Shown here piece after piece: positions 17,108 through 25,187 of a DNA stretch of 64,000 nucleotides. This DNA comes from Chelatococcus caeni (GTDB lineage: Bacteria; Pseudomonadota; Alphaproteobacteria; Rhizobiales; Beijerinckiaceae). How positions within the stretch are numbered: the stretch's first letter is position 1; each line of letters starts with the position of its first letter. Under the pieces are notes generated by a model that was not told the origin of the DNA, made no database searches, and saw only the letters and a program-made list of their open reading frames with translations. The position numbers were made by a program, and so were the translations under genes. The stretch spans positions 1 through 64,000 of the forward strand of contig NZ_JACIEN010000001.1 in the NCBI RefSeq assembly GCF_014196925.1, given 5' to 3'.

Positions 17108-17353
17108 GACCGCCCCGTCCTGAACACGCTCCGCAATGATGCGCCCTTCGGCGGGCTGATGTTCGAGACCTTCGGCCCCGAACTCGATGCCATCGCCGTC
17201 GCCGACCCGGCTTGCGTCTGGACGCTCGTAAGCACCGACGACGATGACGGCCTCTGCCTTCTGTCCGGCTTCCACTTCGTCAACCGCCTTGGCTACCTCA
17301 TCACCGAGCGCCCATGGGAGGGCGACGGTCAGCTCGACATCCGCCTCGACTGA
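17108..17353 (+). pseudogene. 5'-truncated copy of the gene at 11530
   Basis: The frame ending at 17353 matches the C-terminal 80 residues of the protein at 11530-12039 very closely, including FETFGPELDAI, DDDDGLCLLSGFHFVNR and LGYLITERPW, and the DNA is also highly similar. The N-terminal half is missing: upstream of about 17108 the sequence is unrelated and without a good start. It marks the right edge of the 12.1-17.1 kb cargo block. Confidence 0.75.
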
Positions 17354-17364
17354 CGGCTGCTTCC

Positions 17365-17392
17365 GCCCCCCGTCGCTTCGGCGGCGGGGGCT
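17365..17392 (+). terminator. terminator after truncated gene
   Basis: CCCCCGTCGC and GCGGCGGGGG flank a TTCG loop and are followed by CTTTTCG. It corresponds in position to the hairpin after the intact copy (12047), though the sequence differs. Confidence 0.7.
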
Positions 17393-17638
17393 TTTCGTGT
17401 GTCCGATCGGTGGCTCTTCGGCGGAGGGCGCAGGCATCCAGTCCCGATCCCTTCCGGTCGGTTGCCCGTCCTTTGGAGGTTCCGCATCCCTGGCAGTCGG
17501 CGCCTTGCCGTCCATGACCGGCCCGCGCCAGCGGGTCGGTGCCCCGCCCGTGTTGGTCAGGACGGCGGCGGCTCATGCCGCCCGCCCTTTCGGTCGCGTC
17601 CGTCAGGACGCGCAACCAACGACCGAAAGGAGATCATC
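17393..17638 (+). other. non-coding leader of 17639 gene
   Basis: No gene is supported here. It contains hairpins close to the start codon, GGACGGCGGCGGCTCATGCCG-like near 17562 and CGCGTCCGTCAGGACGCG near 17595, the latter ahead of the ribosome binding site GAAAGGAG. It resembles the other element-1 leaders in style but shares only short blocks with them. Confidence 0.4.
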
Positions 17639-18004
17639 ATGGGACTGGATATGTACGCCTTCACCACCGCCGAGCCAATCACGGCCGAGGTGGACTTCAC
17701 CACCGAGACCGCCACCGAACTCGCCTACTGGCGCAAGCACCCCAACCTGCATGGCTGGATGGAACAGCTTTATCGCGCCAAGGGCGGCTCGGACGCCGAC
17801 TTCAACTGCGTGAACGTCGCTCTCGACGCCGACGACCTCGATCGGCTGGAGCGTGACATCCGCAATCAGGCGCTGCCACACACCGAGGGATTCTTCTTCG
17901 GCACAACTCGCCCCGACGAGATCGACCTCGACCTCGCCTTCATTGAGAAGGCGCGCGCGGCCATCGCCGAAGGGAAGACGGTGTTCTACACATCCTGGTG
18001 GTAA
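17639..18004 (+). CDS. conserved plasmid protein, unknown function
   Basis: A 121-aa acidic protein starting MGLDMYAFTT behind GAAAGGAGATC. Recognisable stretches are ELAYWRKHPNLHGWME, FNCVNVALDADDLDRLERDI and GFFFGTTRPDEIDLDLAFIEKA. Proteins with this beginning are common on plasmids; some database entries call them phosphoglycerate kinase, but nothing here supports that. Its position under a hairpin-rich leader in the backbone suggests a house-keeping role for the element. Confidence 0.78.
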   Translation: MGLDMYAFTTAEPITAEVDFTTETATELAYWRKHPNLHGWMEQLYRAKGGSDADFNCVNVALDADDLDRLERDIRNQALPHTEGFFFGTTRPDEIDLDLAFIEKARAAIAEGKTVFYTSWW

Positions 18005-18354
18005 GCGCCGCTCGAAACGAGGCCGCCCTCGCCAAGGGTGGCCTCGACCGCGTTTTCCGCCAGTATCCCCTCGACGGACGCGGGGTCGGCTGGCGCGCGT
18101 CATGCGGTCAGACGTGGGCGGCTCCCATCGGGCTCCGCTGGCGCGACGCTGCTTCTGACGAGCGGCGGCGGCGAGGCGCGACGTGGCGAACTGGCCCCGG
18201 CACAGGCGTCGGTCGGCCGACATGGTCTTATGAAGGCGAAGGTCACCCCGGCGGCTGACATCCTCACGGTCAGCGGGTCGGCGGTCAGGCATGCAGGGCG
18301 GGCTTGCCACCTTCCGAGGCACACGACCGATGCGGGCCTTCCAACTGGGCAAAC

Positions 18355-18567
18355 TGGCGTCGGCGGCGTCCGCCGCAACGGCGCTGCCCGACTTTCTTCC
18401 CCGGCGCCGCTGGCGCCTTCCTCGCGGTCGCTGCGCTCCAAGAAAGACGGGCCTCGCCGTCTGCCGCTGCGCTTCGCCCTTCGGGTGCGGCTGGCCGCCC
18501 TTGCCGACGCCTCACGTTGCCCATGGAAGGCCGCGGTCGCGGCCACAGTAACGGAAGGAGGCAAATC
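18355..18567 (+). promoter_or_regulatory. element-1 leader, copy 3 (upstream of 76-aa gene)
   Basis: Blocks shared with 4530-4742 and 10960-11167 appear in the same order: CGCAACGGCG, TTTCTTCCCC, TTCCTCGCGGTCGCTGCG, CGCCGTCTGCC, TTCGGGTGCGG, then CATGGAAGGCCGCGGTCGCG and the ribosome binding site GGAAGGAGG. The gap 18005-18354 shows no credible gene on either strand. Confidence 0.6.
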
Positions 18568-18798
18568 ATGAACACCCTGCACACCATCGACACCGACTAC
18601 GAGCTGACCTGGGACGAGTTCCTGATCACCGTGGAGGACCTGCACCTTATCGAGACCGGCGCCGACCTGGCCGACGACGACTACGCCACGGTGCTCGCCG
18701 CCTTCGAGCGCGGCCTCAGCCCGAACGGCTGCGTCATGAGCATCATCGACGCCCGCCGGCCGTTCGACGCGCGCGAGCACTGGTTCCACGCCGCCTGA
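18568..18798 (+). CDS. small acidic backbone protein, unknown
   Basis: A 76-aa acidic protein (MNTLHTIDTDYELTWDEF, later GADLADDDYATVLAAFERG). ATG 18568 lies 7 bp after GGAAGGAGG. It has its own copy of the leader used by ardC and DUF736 and a terminator afterwards, so it is expressed as a single gene. I do not recognise a family. Confidence 0.68.
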   Translation: MNTLHTIDTDYELTWDEFLITVEDLHLIETGADLADDDYATVLAAFERGLSPNGCVMSIIDARRPFDAREHWFHAA

Positions 18799-18816
18799 CC
18801 GACGGCGGCCCGAGCG

Positions 18817-18846
18817 AACCCCGTCGGTGCGACCCGGCGGGGTTTT
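18817..18846 (+). terminator. intrinsic terminator
   Basis: AACCCCG (18817-18823) pairs with CGGGGTT (18838-18844) followed by TT, 19 bp after the stop of the 76-aa gene. Confidence 0.7.
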
Positions 18847-18849
18847 CGC

Positions 18850-19298
18850 ATGCCTGTCCGCCGGCAGTGTTCGGGCGGCCGAGACGACGCTGACGCGCCT
18901 CCGTCCGCCCGCTGGCGCTGTGCCGGGTTTCGGCGGCGACATTGTGTTGGTGGCCGTTGGCAGGTGTTGTGGCTTGTGGAAAAGGGCGATTGCGGTTAGT
19001 ATCGCGTTGTCCATCACTGGCATTAAGTGTCTGACCTGTCAGTCCGAATTCACTCCACCCTGTGGACCGACCCCATAAGCGGGGGAGGGTTTTCGTGTCA
19101 CAGGGGGGAGGCAAGATGGATGTTGTGTTACAAAAACTCCTGCGTCGAGGATGCCGCCCCGACACCGGCCGCGGCTTCGCCGTCCGGCCTGACGGGAGTT
19201 TCTTCCACCCAACAGCGCCCGCATTCGACCCCCTGACGGGGTCTCAAGCGACACTCATCTTGCTCTGCGAGGCGACCGGGACAGGGAGCATCTGAGCC
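18850..19298. other. gene-free region upstream of mobC, likely oriT
   Basis: About 450 bp without a supported gene immediately precede the MobC-relaxase pair, the usual site of a mob-region oriT. AAACTCCTGC near 19134-19143 resembles the ATCCTG-type nick core of IncP/VirD2-family relaxases. No clear flanking inverted repeat was found, so the exact nic site is open. Confidence 0.4.
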
Positions 19299-19850
19299 AT
19301 GGCACGGCCAACCCTCGATCCCCAGCGCAAGCGCTCTGAGACCCTCAACCTTCGGCTCTCTCCGACCGAGATGTACGACCTGCGGCGCCGCGCGGCCGAG
19401 GCCGGCGTCACGCTCGCCGACTATGCCCGCGCCACCCTGACAGGGCGGCGGCCGAAGCCGAAGCCGGTCAAGGACCGGGTCATGGCGGCGCTGCTCTACG
19501 AGCTGTCGTCCATCGCCACGAACCTCTCCCAGCTTGAGGACGCCACCGGCGAGGCGACTTACGCGCAATGGGCGCGTTATGTCGGCGGCGAGCTGGTCGA
19601 GCGGGTGACCGACCGCCACGAGATGACACCCCTCATCGAGGTGCACCTGGAGGCGATCAACGGCGCCGGGCACATGGTCAACGCCATGGCGCGGCGCGCC
19701 AACATGGGCAAGCCGCTGGACGCGGCTCAGGTCGAGGAGACCCTCTCCATCCTCCGCCGCGTTCTGGAGCCGATCCACCGGGCGGTAAAGCAGTCGCCTA
19801 AGGCGGGCAGCCGAGCGCCCGATCCGGAAGAGGGGCCGGATGCGCTTTAA
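19299..19850 (+). CDS. mobC: MobC-like relaxosome accessory protein
   Basis: A 183-aa basic protein. The N-terminus (RSETLNLRLSPTEMYDLRRRAAEAGVTLADYARATL, in parts) is a ribbon-helix-helix motif of the MobC/TraJ relaxosome family. A helical region (LLYELSSIATNLSQLED) follows, matching the conserved NLNQ-type segment of MobC proteins. It overlaps the relaxase start by 11 bp. MobC proteins bind oriT and help the relaxase open the nick site. Confidence 0.85.
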   Translation: MARPTLDPQRKRSETLNLRLSPTEMYDLRRRAAEAGVTLADYARATLTGRRPKPKPVKDRVMAALLYELSSIATNLSQLEDATGEATYAQWARYVGGELVERVTDRHEMTPLIEVHLEAINGAGHMVNAMARRANMGKPLDAAQVEETLSILRRVLEPIHRAVKQSPKAGSRAPDPEEGPDAL

Positions 19851-21540
19851 GGTGCCCGCCCGTCAGCCCGAAAGCTTCCGGGCCTCCGCCCTCTACCTCG
19901 CTGGGCGGGTTAAGGGATTGTCCCCCGAACGGGTGGAGTTTGTCGAGCGGCGCAACCTGCACACCGACGATCCGCGCTCGGCGGCGGCCGTCATGGATGC
20001 CACCGCCCAGAAGTCGGCGCGATGCCGCCAGCCAGCCTACCATTTCATCGTTACCTTCGACCCCGACGACGCGGCGGCAGGCAAGGTGACGCCGGAGCTG
20101 AAGCGCCGCGTGGCGCAGCAGGTCATCGAGCGGATGGGGCTCACCGAGCACCAGCTCCTCGTCTATTCCCACACCGACACCGACCACCCCCACCTGCATT
20201 TTCTGGTCAACCGGGTGCACCCGACGAAGCACATCGCCTACGACCGGCATCAGGACGGGCGGCGGCTGACCGGCATCGTGCAGGAACTCGCGCGCGAACA
20301 CGGGCTCAACATCCTGCGCAACCGCGAGTACGAGCGCCAGCTCGGCCGCGAGGTGTTGGAAGATTTCGGCCCGGCCCCGACCGATGCCGAATACTGGCGC
20401 GCCCGGCGCGAGGAACGCGAGGCGCAGCGCCCCTTCGAGAAGGCTGCCGTCACCGACCTGCGCCGCCGTCTGAAGGACGACTTCATCCGCGCCCGCGATT
20501 GGGATGACCTGGCCGAACGGCTTGCGGCAAAGGGCATCACCATGGAGCGCAAGGGGCAGGGCCTGGTGCTCACCGACGGCGAGCGCTTCGCCAAGCTCTC
20601 CGACATGGGCAAGGGCGTCCGCTTCCATGTCCTGGAGGAGCGTTATGGCGAGAGCTTCGACGACCACATGGCCCGCCGCGCCGCCCGCGTCGCCGAGCGG
20701 GAGCGGGGCAAGGAGAATCGCGCCCCCGACACCAGCGGCATGGCCCCGGCCGAACGGCGGACGGTGGAGGGGATGTTCGACGAGGAGCCCGATCGCGGTT
20801 CGGCCGAGGCCGCCGTGCGGCGCTTCGACCATGCGGACATGGAGTTCCGCTACTGGAGCCAGATCGAGGCGTCCTACCGCTCGGCCGCCGGCAAGGTGCG
20901 CTATGCCGAACGCCAGCAAGCCTTCAACGAGAAGCAGGTGCACCGGGACGAGGCGTGGCTTGGAAAGCGTAGCCGTAGCCTCGACGAGATTCTGGTCAAG
21001 GTCTACCGGGACGCCGCCAAGGCCCGCGCGATATGGGATGACCTGGAGGAGAAGTTCGGCATCCGCGACGCCGAGCGGATGATCGAGAAGGACCCGTTCA
21101 TCCTCGGCGCGGTGCGGGGCATCCGGTTGGGCGACACCCGCACGGCCGACCGGCGGGAGGCGAAGCGCTACTTCCGCTACATCGTCGAGCGCCGCCAGCG
21201 CTGGCGCGACGCCAAGAACCGGCTGGAGCATACCCGCGCCGAGATCGAACGGGCGCGGCAGCGGGTGAAGCTCGCCGTGCGCGAATACGAGCTTCTCCAG
21301 CATGTCGCAGGCTCACCGCAGATGCTGCGGGAGACCATGCTGGAGAAGATCAAGGCGCGGGCACGCGCGCTGTCGCGGGTGACGGAGAGAGCGATCGAGC
21401 GCAGCCGTCTCGCCGACGATCGGCGCGAGCAGTTGCACCGCGCCTGGCGCGTGGCGAAGGAAAAGCGCCTTGAAAGGGAGCGCAAGCGCGAGCGAGGCCG
21501 GGCGTTCGGGCTCGACCTCGATCTCTTCGACAAATACTGA
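19840..21540 (+). CDS. VirD2/MobP-type relaxase
   Basis: A 566-aa relaxase. The histidine triad of motif III is HTDTDHPHLHFLVNRV near residues 109-124. Motif I is probably near RASALYLAGRV, with Tyr 19 as the candidate nicking residue, and a conserved YHFIVTFDP strand lies at about 67-75. The C-terminal half is highly charged and helical (many RxxER repeats), as in large alphaproteobacterial relaxases. It would cut oriT, stay bound to the 5' end and pilot the strand through a coupling protein. It is coupled to mobC by overlap; no primase or helicase domain is seen. Confidence 0.9.
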   Translation: MRFKVPARQPESFRASALYLAGRVKGLSPERVEFVERRNLHTDDPRSAAAVMDATAQKSARCRQPAYHFIVTFDPDDAAAGKVTPELKRRVAQQVIERMGLTEHQLLVYSHTDTDHPHLHFLVNRVHPTKHIAYDRHQDGRRLTGIVQELAREHGLNILRNREYERQLGREVLEDFGPAPTDAEYWRARREEREAQRPFEKAAVTDLRRRLKDDFIRARDWDDLAERLAAKGITMERKGQGLVLTDGERFAKLSDMGKGVRFHVLEERYGESFDDHMARRAARVAERERGKENRAPDTSGMAPAERRTVEGMFDEEPDRGSAEAAVRRFDHADMEFRYWSQIEASYRSAAGKVRYAERQQAFNEKQVHRDEAWLGKRSRSLDEILVKVYRDAAKARAIWDDLEEKFGIRDAERMIEKDPFILGAVRGIRLGDTRTADRREAKRYFRYIVERRQRWRDAKNRLEHTRAEIERARQRVKLAVREYELLQHVAGSPQMLRETMLEKIKARARALSRVTERAIERSRLADDRREQLHRAWRVAKEKRLERERKRERGRAFGLDLDLFDKY

Positions 21541-21618
21541 TCGTTGGTGTTCGCGGCGTTTCGGCGAATGCTTTGAAAACCGATACAGGCGATGTCGATA
21601 ACAGAGGGGGAGCCGCGT

Positions 21619-22236
21619 ATGCTCAGCAAGAAGAAGCCCGCCGCCGCGAACACGGCAGTTCAGCTCAAGGTTCGGATCGAGGGCATCGAGCCGGAAATCT
21701 GGCGCCGCATCATTGTTCCGGCCACGCTGACGTTGCGGGAGCTTCATGCCGTCCTGCAAGGTGCCATCGGCTGGCAGGACTACCACCTGCACATGTTCGA
21801 GATCGGCGGAAAGCGGTTCGAGGTGCCGGAGAACGACAAAGTCGGGCCGGAGGACGGTTATGCGGACGAGCGGAAGCAAACGCTGGCGAAAATCCTCACG
21901 AAGAAAATGGAGTTTCTCTACGTCTACGATTTCGGCGATGATTGGAGGCATCTGGTCACGGTCGAGGATATCGCCGCTCCCGCCTCTGTGCGCCATTTCT
22001 CGCCGCGCTGCATCGCCGGAGAGCGCGCCTGTCCGCCGGAGGACTGCGGCGGCGTCTATCGCTATCCTGAATTTCTGGACGCTCTGGCCGACCCCGATCA
22101 CCCCGAACATCGGGAGATGGTGGATTGGGCGGGCGGTTTCGAGCCGGAGGTATTCAGCTTGTCGCAGGCAAATGCGCTGATCGGCGCGATCTGCGCGCTG
22201 TACGGGGAGCGGGGCTGGGGCTTCCGTCAGCCATAG
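21619..22236 (+). CDS. plasmid pRiA4b ORF-3 family protein
   Basis: A 205-aa protein from ATG 21619, preceded by GAGGGGGAG. It matches the pRiA4b ORF-3-like family: QLKVRIEGIEPEIWRRI at the start, LRELHAVLQGAIGW, HLHMFEIGGKRF, and FLYVYDFGDDWRHLVTVE in the middle, then CPPEDCGGVYRYPEFL. Despite its wide spread on plasmids and chromosomes no activity is established. It lies downstream of the relaxase by about 80 bp. Confidence 0.9.
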   Translation: MLSKKKPAAANTAVQLKVRIEGIEPEIWRRIIVPATLTLRELHAVLQGAIGWQDYHLHMFEIGGKRFEVPENDKVGPEDGYADERKQTLAKILTKKMEFLYVYDFGDDWRHLVTVEDIAAPASVRHFSPRCIAGERACPPEDCGGVYRYPEFLDALADPDHPEHREMVDWAGGFEPEVFSLSQANALIGAICALYGERGWGFRQP

Positions 22237-22288
22237 CCTTCCGAGGAATGACGTAAACCGTTGGCCGCGGCACGCGTTCCGTGATCGA

Positions 22289-22627
22289 TTACTCGTAGGC
22301 GAACATCTGCTGGAGCAGGTCGGCGACTTCGCGGCAACGGGGCTCCGGCAGGCGCCCGAGGTGCTTGACAAGGCGCGCCTTGTCCACCGTCCGTATCTGG
22401 TCGAGGACGACCTGTCCCTTCTTCCGTTGGAAGGTGACGTCGACGCGGGTCGGGTAGTCCCGCCGCGCGGAGGTCATGGGGGCGATGATGACCGTGCGGA
22501 TGTGCCGGTTCATCTCGTCCGGCGAGATAACCAGGCAAGGCCGGGTCTTTTGGATCTCCGAGCCCAGCGTCGGGTCGAGGTTCACCAGATACACATCATA
22601 GCGTCGGACATCGGCTACCACTCCCAT
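22289..22627 (-). CDS. mazF: MazF/PemK-type mRNA interferase toxin
   Basis: A 112-aa protein with the family layout: RYDVYLVNLDPTLGSEIQKTRPCLVIS near the start, then IIAPMTSARR and VLDQIRTVDKARL. The Arg/Thr pairs in KTRP and the TVD segment are the usual catalytic and binding positions. It overlaps the antitoxin gene by 13 bp. As a plasmid-type toxin-antitoxin system it would stabilise the element by post-segregational killing. Confidence 0.92.
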   Translation of the reverse strand: MGVVADVRRYDVYLVNLDPTLGSEIQKTRPCLVISPDEMNRHIRTVIIAPMTSARRDYPTRVDVTFQRKKGQVVLDQIRTVDKARLVKHLGRLPEPRCREVADLLQQMFAYE

Positions 22628-22866
22628 TCCTCCTTGTCCCAGTCATGCTCCATCGTGTCGGGGACGAGCGGGGCGTCGTCCTTGGTCGCGGCCATCCTCG
22701 CGAACGCGCCGTCCCAGCCATCTCTGGTGCGGCGGGCGGGCGCCAGCACGACGATGCCGTGCTCGACGCGCATCTCGATCTGGTCGCCGAAGCCGCATTC
22801 CTTGATGACCGAGCTGGGAATCCGCACGCCCTTGGAATTGCCGATTGGGATCAGGTTCACTTTCAT
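22615..22866 (-). CDS. mazE: MazE-type AbrB-like antitoxin
   Basis: An 83-aa protein starting at ATG 22866 (MKVNLIPIGNSKGVRIP); an ATG two codons upstream is possible. The N-terminal swapped-hairpin AbrB domain is clear from GNSKGVRIP and IEMRVEHGIVVL. The acidic C-terminal tail (DTMEHDWDKEEWEW) is the part that wraps the toxin. Direct repeats upstream at 22881-22901 are a likely operator. Confidence 0.9.
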   Translation of the reverse strand: MKVNLIPIGNSKGVRIPSSVIKECGFGDQIEMRVEHGIVVLAPARRTRDGWDGAFARMAATKDDAPLVPDTMEHDWDKEEWEW

Positions 22867-22880
22867 GGCCAAGTCCTCCT

Positions 22881-22901
22881 ATGTAATCACAATGTAATTA
22901 C
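22881..22901 (-). promoter_or_regulatory. mazEF operator candidate
   Basis: ATGTAAT occurs twice 10 bp apart, and the second copy ends in the palindrome GTAATTAC. The segment lies 15 bp upstream of mazE where a MazE/MazF complex would be expected to bind. Confidence 0.5.
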
Positions 22902-22915
22902 TGCACTTGGGAATG

Positions 22916-23305
22916 TCAATGGTTTGCCCTGTCCGGCAGCGACGGGGGAAGCCCGTCGCCGGTCCAGAACGGGATAGCGTTCCGGCGATCGTGCCAGCCG
23001 ATGGCGAAGCCGATCTGTGCCTCCCCGGCGGTGGTCACCACCGTGGCGATGCAGCGCCGGTAATCCCCGATGGCGCCGCGCCGCAGTTCCGTTGCGTCAT
23101 AGAGGCCGAGAACGGTTTGGCCGCTCTGAGCGTCGAGCGCCTCTCGCACCTGATCGAGCGAACGCGCTTCGTCGCATCGCGGCAACTCCATCGCGTTTCC
23201 ATGCGCGTCGCGATGAAGGAACGCAGCGAGCGGAATGGCCCAGACCGTGGCGACAAGCAGGCCAAGGAAGGCATACCCGCCGATATCGTGATTGAACGGT
23301 TTCAT
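22916..23305 (-). CDS. membrane-anchored or exported protein, unknown
   Basis: A 129-aa protein with one hydrophobic segment near the start (YAFLGLLVATVWAIPLAAFL) and an otherwise soluble C-terminal part with two Cys (LPRCDEAR, DYRRCIATV). It begins 15 bp after the stop of the coupling-protein gene and is followed by mazEF, so the four genes may form one transcript. I recognise no family; the position hints at an accessory transfer role (inference). Confidence 0.6.
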   Translation of the reverse strand: MKPFNHDIGGYAFLGLLVATVWAIPLAAFLHRDAHGNAMELPRCDEARSLDQVREALDAQSGQTVLGLYDATELRRGAIGDYRRCIATVVTTAGEAQIGFAIGWHDRRNAIPFWTGDGLPPSLPDRANH

Positions 23306-23320
23306 CCTTTCGTCCTTTCG

Positions 23321-24916
23321 TTATTTCATCATGTCAGCGGAGATGAGCGCACCGGGGTCATCCTCGGCCGCTTCCATCCGCCACGGCGACCAGCGGCCCT
23401 TGAAGGCGCGTTCCTCGAAGTAGCGGAGCTTCTGCGCCAGGATCGGCCGGCAGCCCTGCACGAAAAGCAGCTGACAGCTTTCCGGCAGCAGCATGATCTC
23501 GGACGGCGCCAGAAGCGGACGGCCGATCTCGCTCTGGTGCTCGCTGTAGGTCGAAGCGAAGGTGAGGAACGGCAGCCGCCCGCTCTTGCCGCCACTGGTG
23601 ACGGGGATCGTGCGCTTGCCCAGCATGGCGGAGAGGAGCTGCGCCGTGTCGCTGTCCTGCACGTTGAAGGCTTGCCGCACTGCGCAGTTGGCGATCATCG
23701 ATCGCCATTTGCGGTAGGTGCTCTGGAGCTGGTCGAGGTCCTGGACGAACAGCCACAGATGCGCGCCGTAGCCCGCGAGGTAGCCGATGCCGTCCTCGAT
23801 CGGGCGCATCGAGCCGAGCGTCGGCAGCTCGTCCAGCAGGAAGAGTACCGGATGCCGAGGCACACGCTTGTTGCGGGTCATGGCCGCCGTGGTCAGCCCG
23901 ACCATGAGCCGCAGGAACGGCTGGTAGACCGTCGCATATTCCGGCGGGACGATCAGGAAGATCGACATGACGCCGTTCTTCAGGTCTTCGAGCCGGAAGG
24001 TCGAATGGTTGGTGATCGTCGCGAGCTGCGGGCTGTCGAACACCGCCGTGCGCGTCTGGGCCGTCGAGACGACGGCCGACCGCTCCTTGGCCTCCTTCTG
24101 CGAGAAGCCGTCGGCGATGCGCTGGACAATGGGGTGCTTGCTGTCGCCCATGCAGGCGAGCACAGCGTCGAACTTCTCGCGCGAGCGCATCAGGAGGACG
24201 CGGAGTTCGCGCAGGTTGCGCCGGTGGGGCGGCATGTCGAGCGCGATGTGGAGCAGCAGGCCGGTGACCAGCACGCGGGCCTCTTGCTCCCAGTGGTTCG
24301 GCTCGTGGCCTTCGGGAGCGACGATCATCTCGGCGATCAGCCGCGCGTCGTCCACATCGTTGACCGTGCCCGCGCGGATGAACTCGACGGCGTTGTAGGA
24401 GGCGCTCTCGATGCCGGGATCGAAGGGCGCGAAGGCATGTACCGGCCCGAGCGCACCGCGATGCCGCGCGGTGATGCGGTAGTTCTCGCCCTTGATGTCG
24501 GTCACCACCACCGAGCCCGGATGATCGAGCAAGTTGGGGATGACGACGCCGATCCCCTTGCCCGAGCGCGTCGGCGCAAACGTGAGCAAGTGGCCCGGCC
24601 GCTCGAAACGGATGAAGCGCCCGCCCTTCTTGCCCAGGATCACGCCGCGCGAGCGCAGCCCGGCGCGGCGGATGTCGCCCGTCGTCGCAAAAGCTGCCGA
24701 GCCGTGGGCATCGGACGGCTTGCGCGAGAGACGATAGGCGAAGAAGAGGATCGCCGCGAAGGCGGCGGCTCCCGTCGTGCCCAGTACCACCAGCCGGTCG
24801 GCGCCGATGGTCAGATTGTCGATGATGGTCCAGATGAGCGCTGCGATGAGCAGGCAGATTGGCAGCTCGATGAGGACAAGCCTGACGAGACGCCACAGAA
24901 GACATAAATGCCCCAT
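23321..24916 (-). CDS. traG: VirD4/TraG coupling protein
   Basis: A 531-aa T4SS coupling protein. Two N-terminal transmembrane helices (about residues 10-35 and 38-60) precede the ATPase. Walker A is APTRSGKGIG near 105-115, followed by VVVTDIKGENY. The Walker B region is VLFLLDELPTLGSM, and WLFVQDLDQLQ follows. ATG 24916 was chosen because an upstream extension would run through inverted repeats. It should link the relaxase at 19840 to a secretion channel. The usual VirB/Trb genes are absent from this element, so the channel must come from elsewhere or lie on a resident plasmid. Confidence 0.93.
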   Translation of the reverse strand: MGHLCLLWRLVRLVLIELPICLLIAALIWTIIDNLTIGADRLVVLGTTGAAAFAAILFFAYRLSRKPSDAHGSAAFATTGDIRRAGLRSRGVILGKKGGRFIRFERPGHLLTFAPTRSGKGIGVVIPNLLDHPGSVVVTDIKGENYRITARHRGALGPVHAFAPFDPGIESASYNAVEFIRAGTVNDVDDARLIAEMIVAPEGHEPNHWEQEARVLVTGLLLHIALDMPPHRRNLRELRVLLMRSREKFDAVLACMGDSKHPIVQRIADGFSQKEAKERSAVVSTAQTRTAVFDSPQLATITNHSTFRLEDLKNGVMSIFLIVPPEYATVYQPFLRLMVGLTTAAMTRNKRVPRHPVLFLLDELPTLGSMRPIEDGIGYLAGYGAHLWLFVQDLDQLQSTYRKWRSMIANCAVRQAFNVQDSDTAQLLSAMLGKRTIPVTSGGKSGRLPFLTFASTYSEHQSEIGRPLLAPSEIMLLPESCQLLFVQGCRPILAQKLRYFEERAFKGRWSPWRMEAAEDDPGALISADMMK

Positions 24917-24924
24917 GGTGCATT

Positions 24925-25081
24925 CCCTTGGTAGTTGACTTTGCCAAGGGTTTATGGGGCGGCGAAAAATTACATTGGCTGACGTGTGGTAATTCGTATC
25001 GTTTGAGACAATAATGGAAGTGTTGCCGACCCCGTTCGTCGCATTCCCAGTTGACGACTTTGCCAATGAGGGGTCGGCAAC
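24925..25081 (-). promoter_or_regulatory. inverted and direct repeats upstream of traG
   Basis: GTTGCCGACCCC (25022-25033) and its exact inverse GGGGTCGGCAAC (25070-25081) bracket 36 bp. CCCTTGG and CCAAGGG (24925-24950) form a second inverted pair. GTTGACTTTGCCAA (24934) and GTTGACGACTTTGCCAA (25050) are direct repeats. The pattern fits an operator region for traG; no gene is visible in 24917-25187. Confidence 0.5.
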
Positions 25082-25187
25082 GCCTTCCTGATACAGATAT
25101 TGGCATCGAGGTTTTGCAGGAAAACCTGTCAACCTTCACAGCTTGTATTTTCGGAAGAAATACCTATATAGCGATTTCGTTATTTCT

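Noticed and set aside
17639-18004. Phosphoglycerate kinase
   Set aside because: This label is sometimes attached to the family, but the 121-aa protein has none of the kinase motifs and is far too short.
19798-21303. 501-codon minus-strand open frame
   Set aside because: It is antisense to the relaxase; its composition is the mirrored codon pattern of that gene.
22907-24907. 666-codon plus-strand open frame
   Set aside because: It is the antisense of the coupling-protein gene at 23321-24916 (and of the gene at 22916), whose Walker motifs are intact. Long antisense frames are common in GC-rich DNA.
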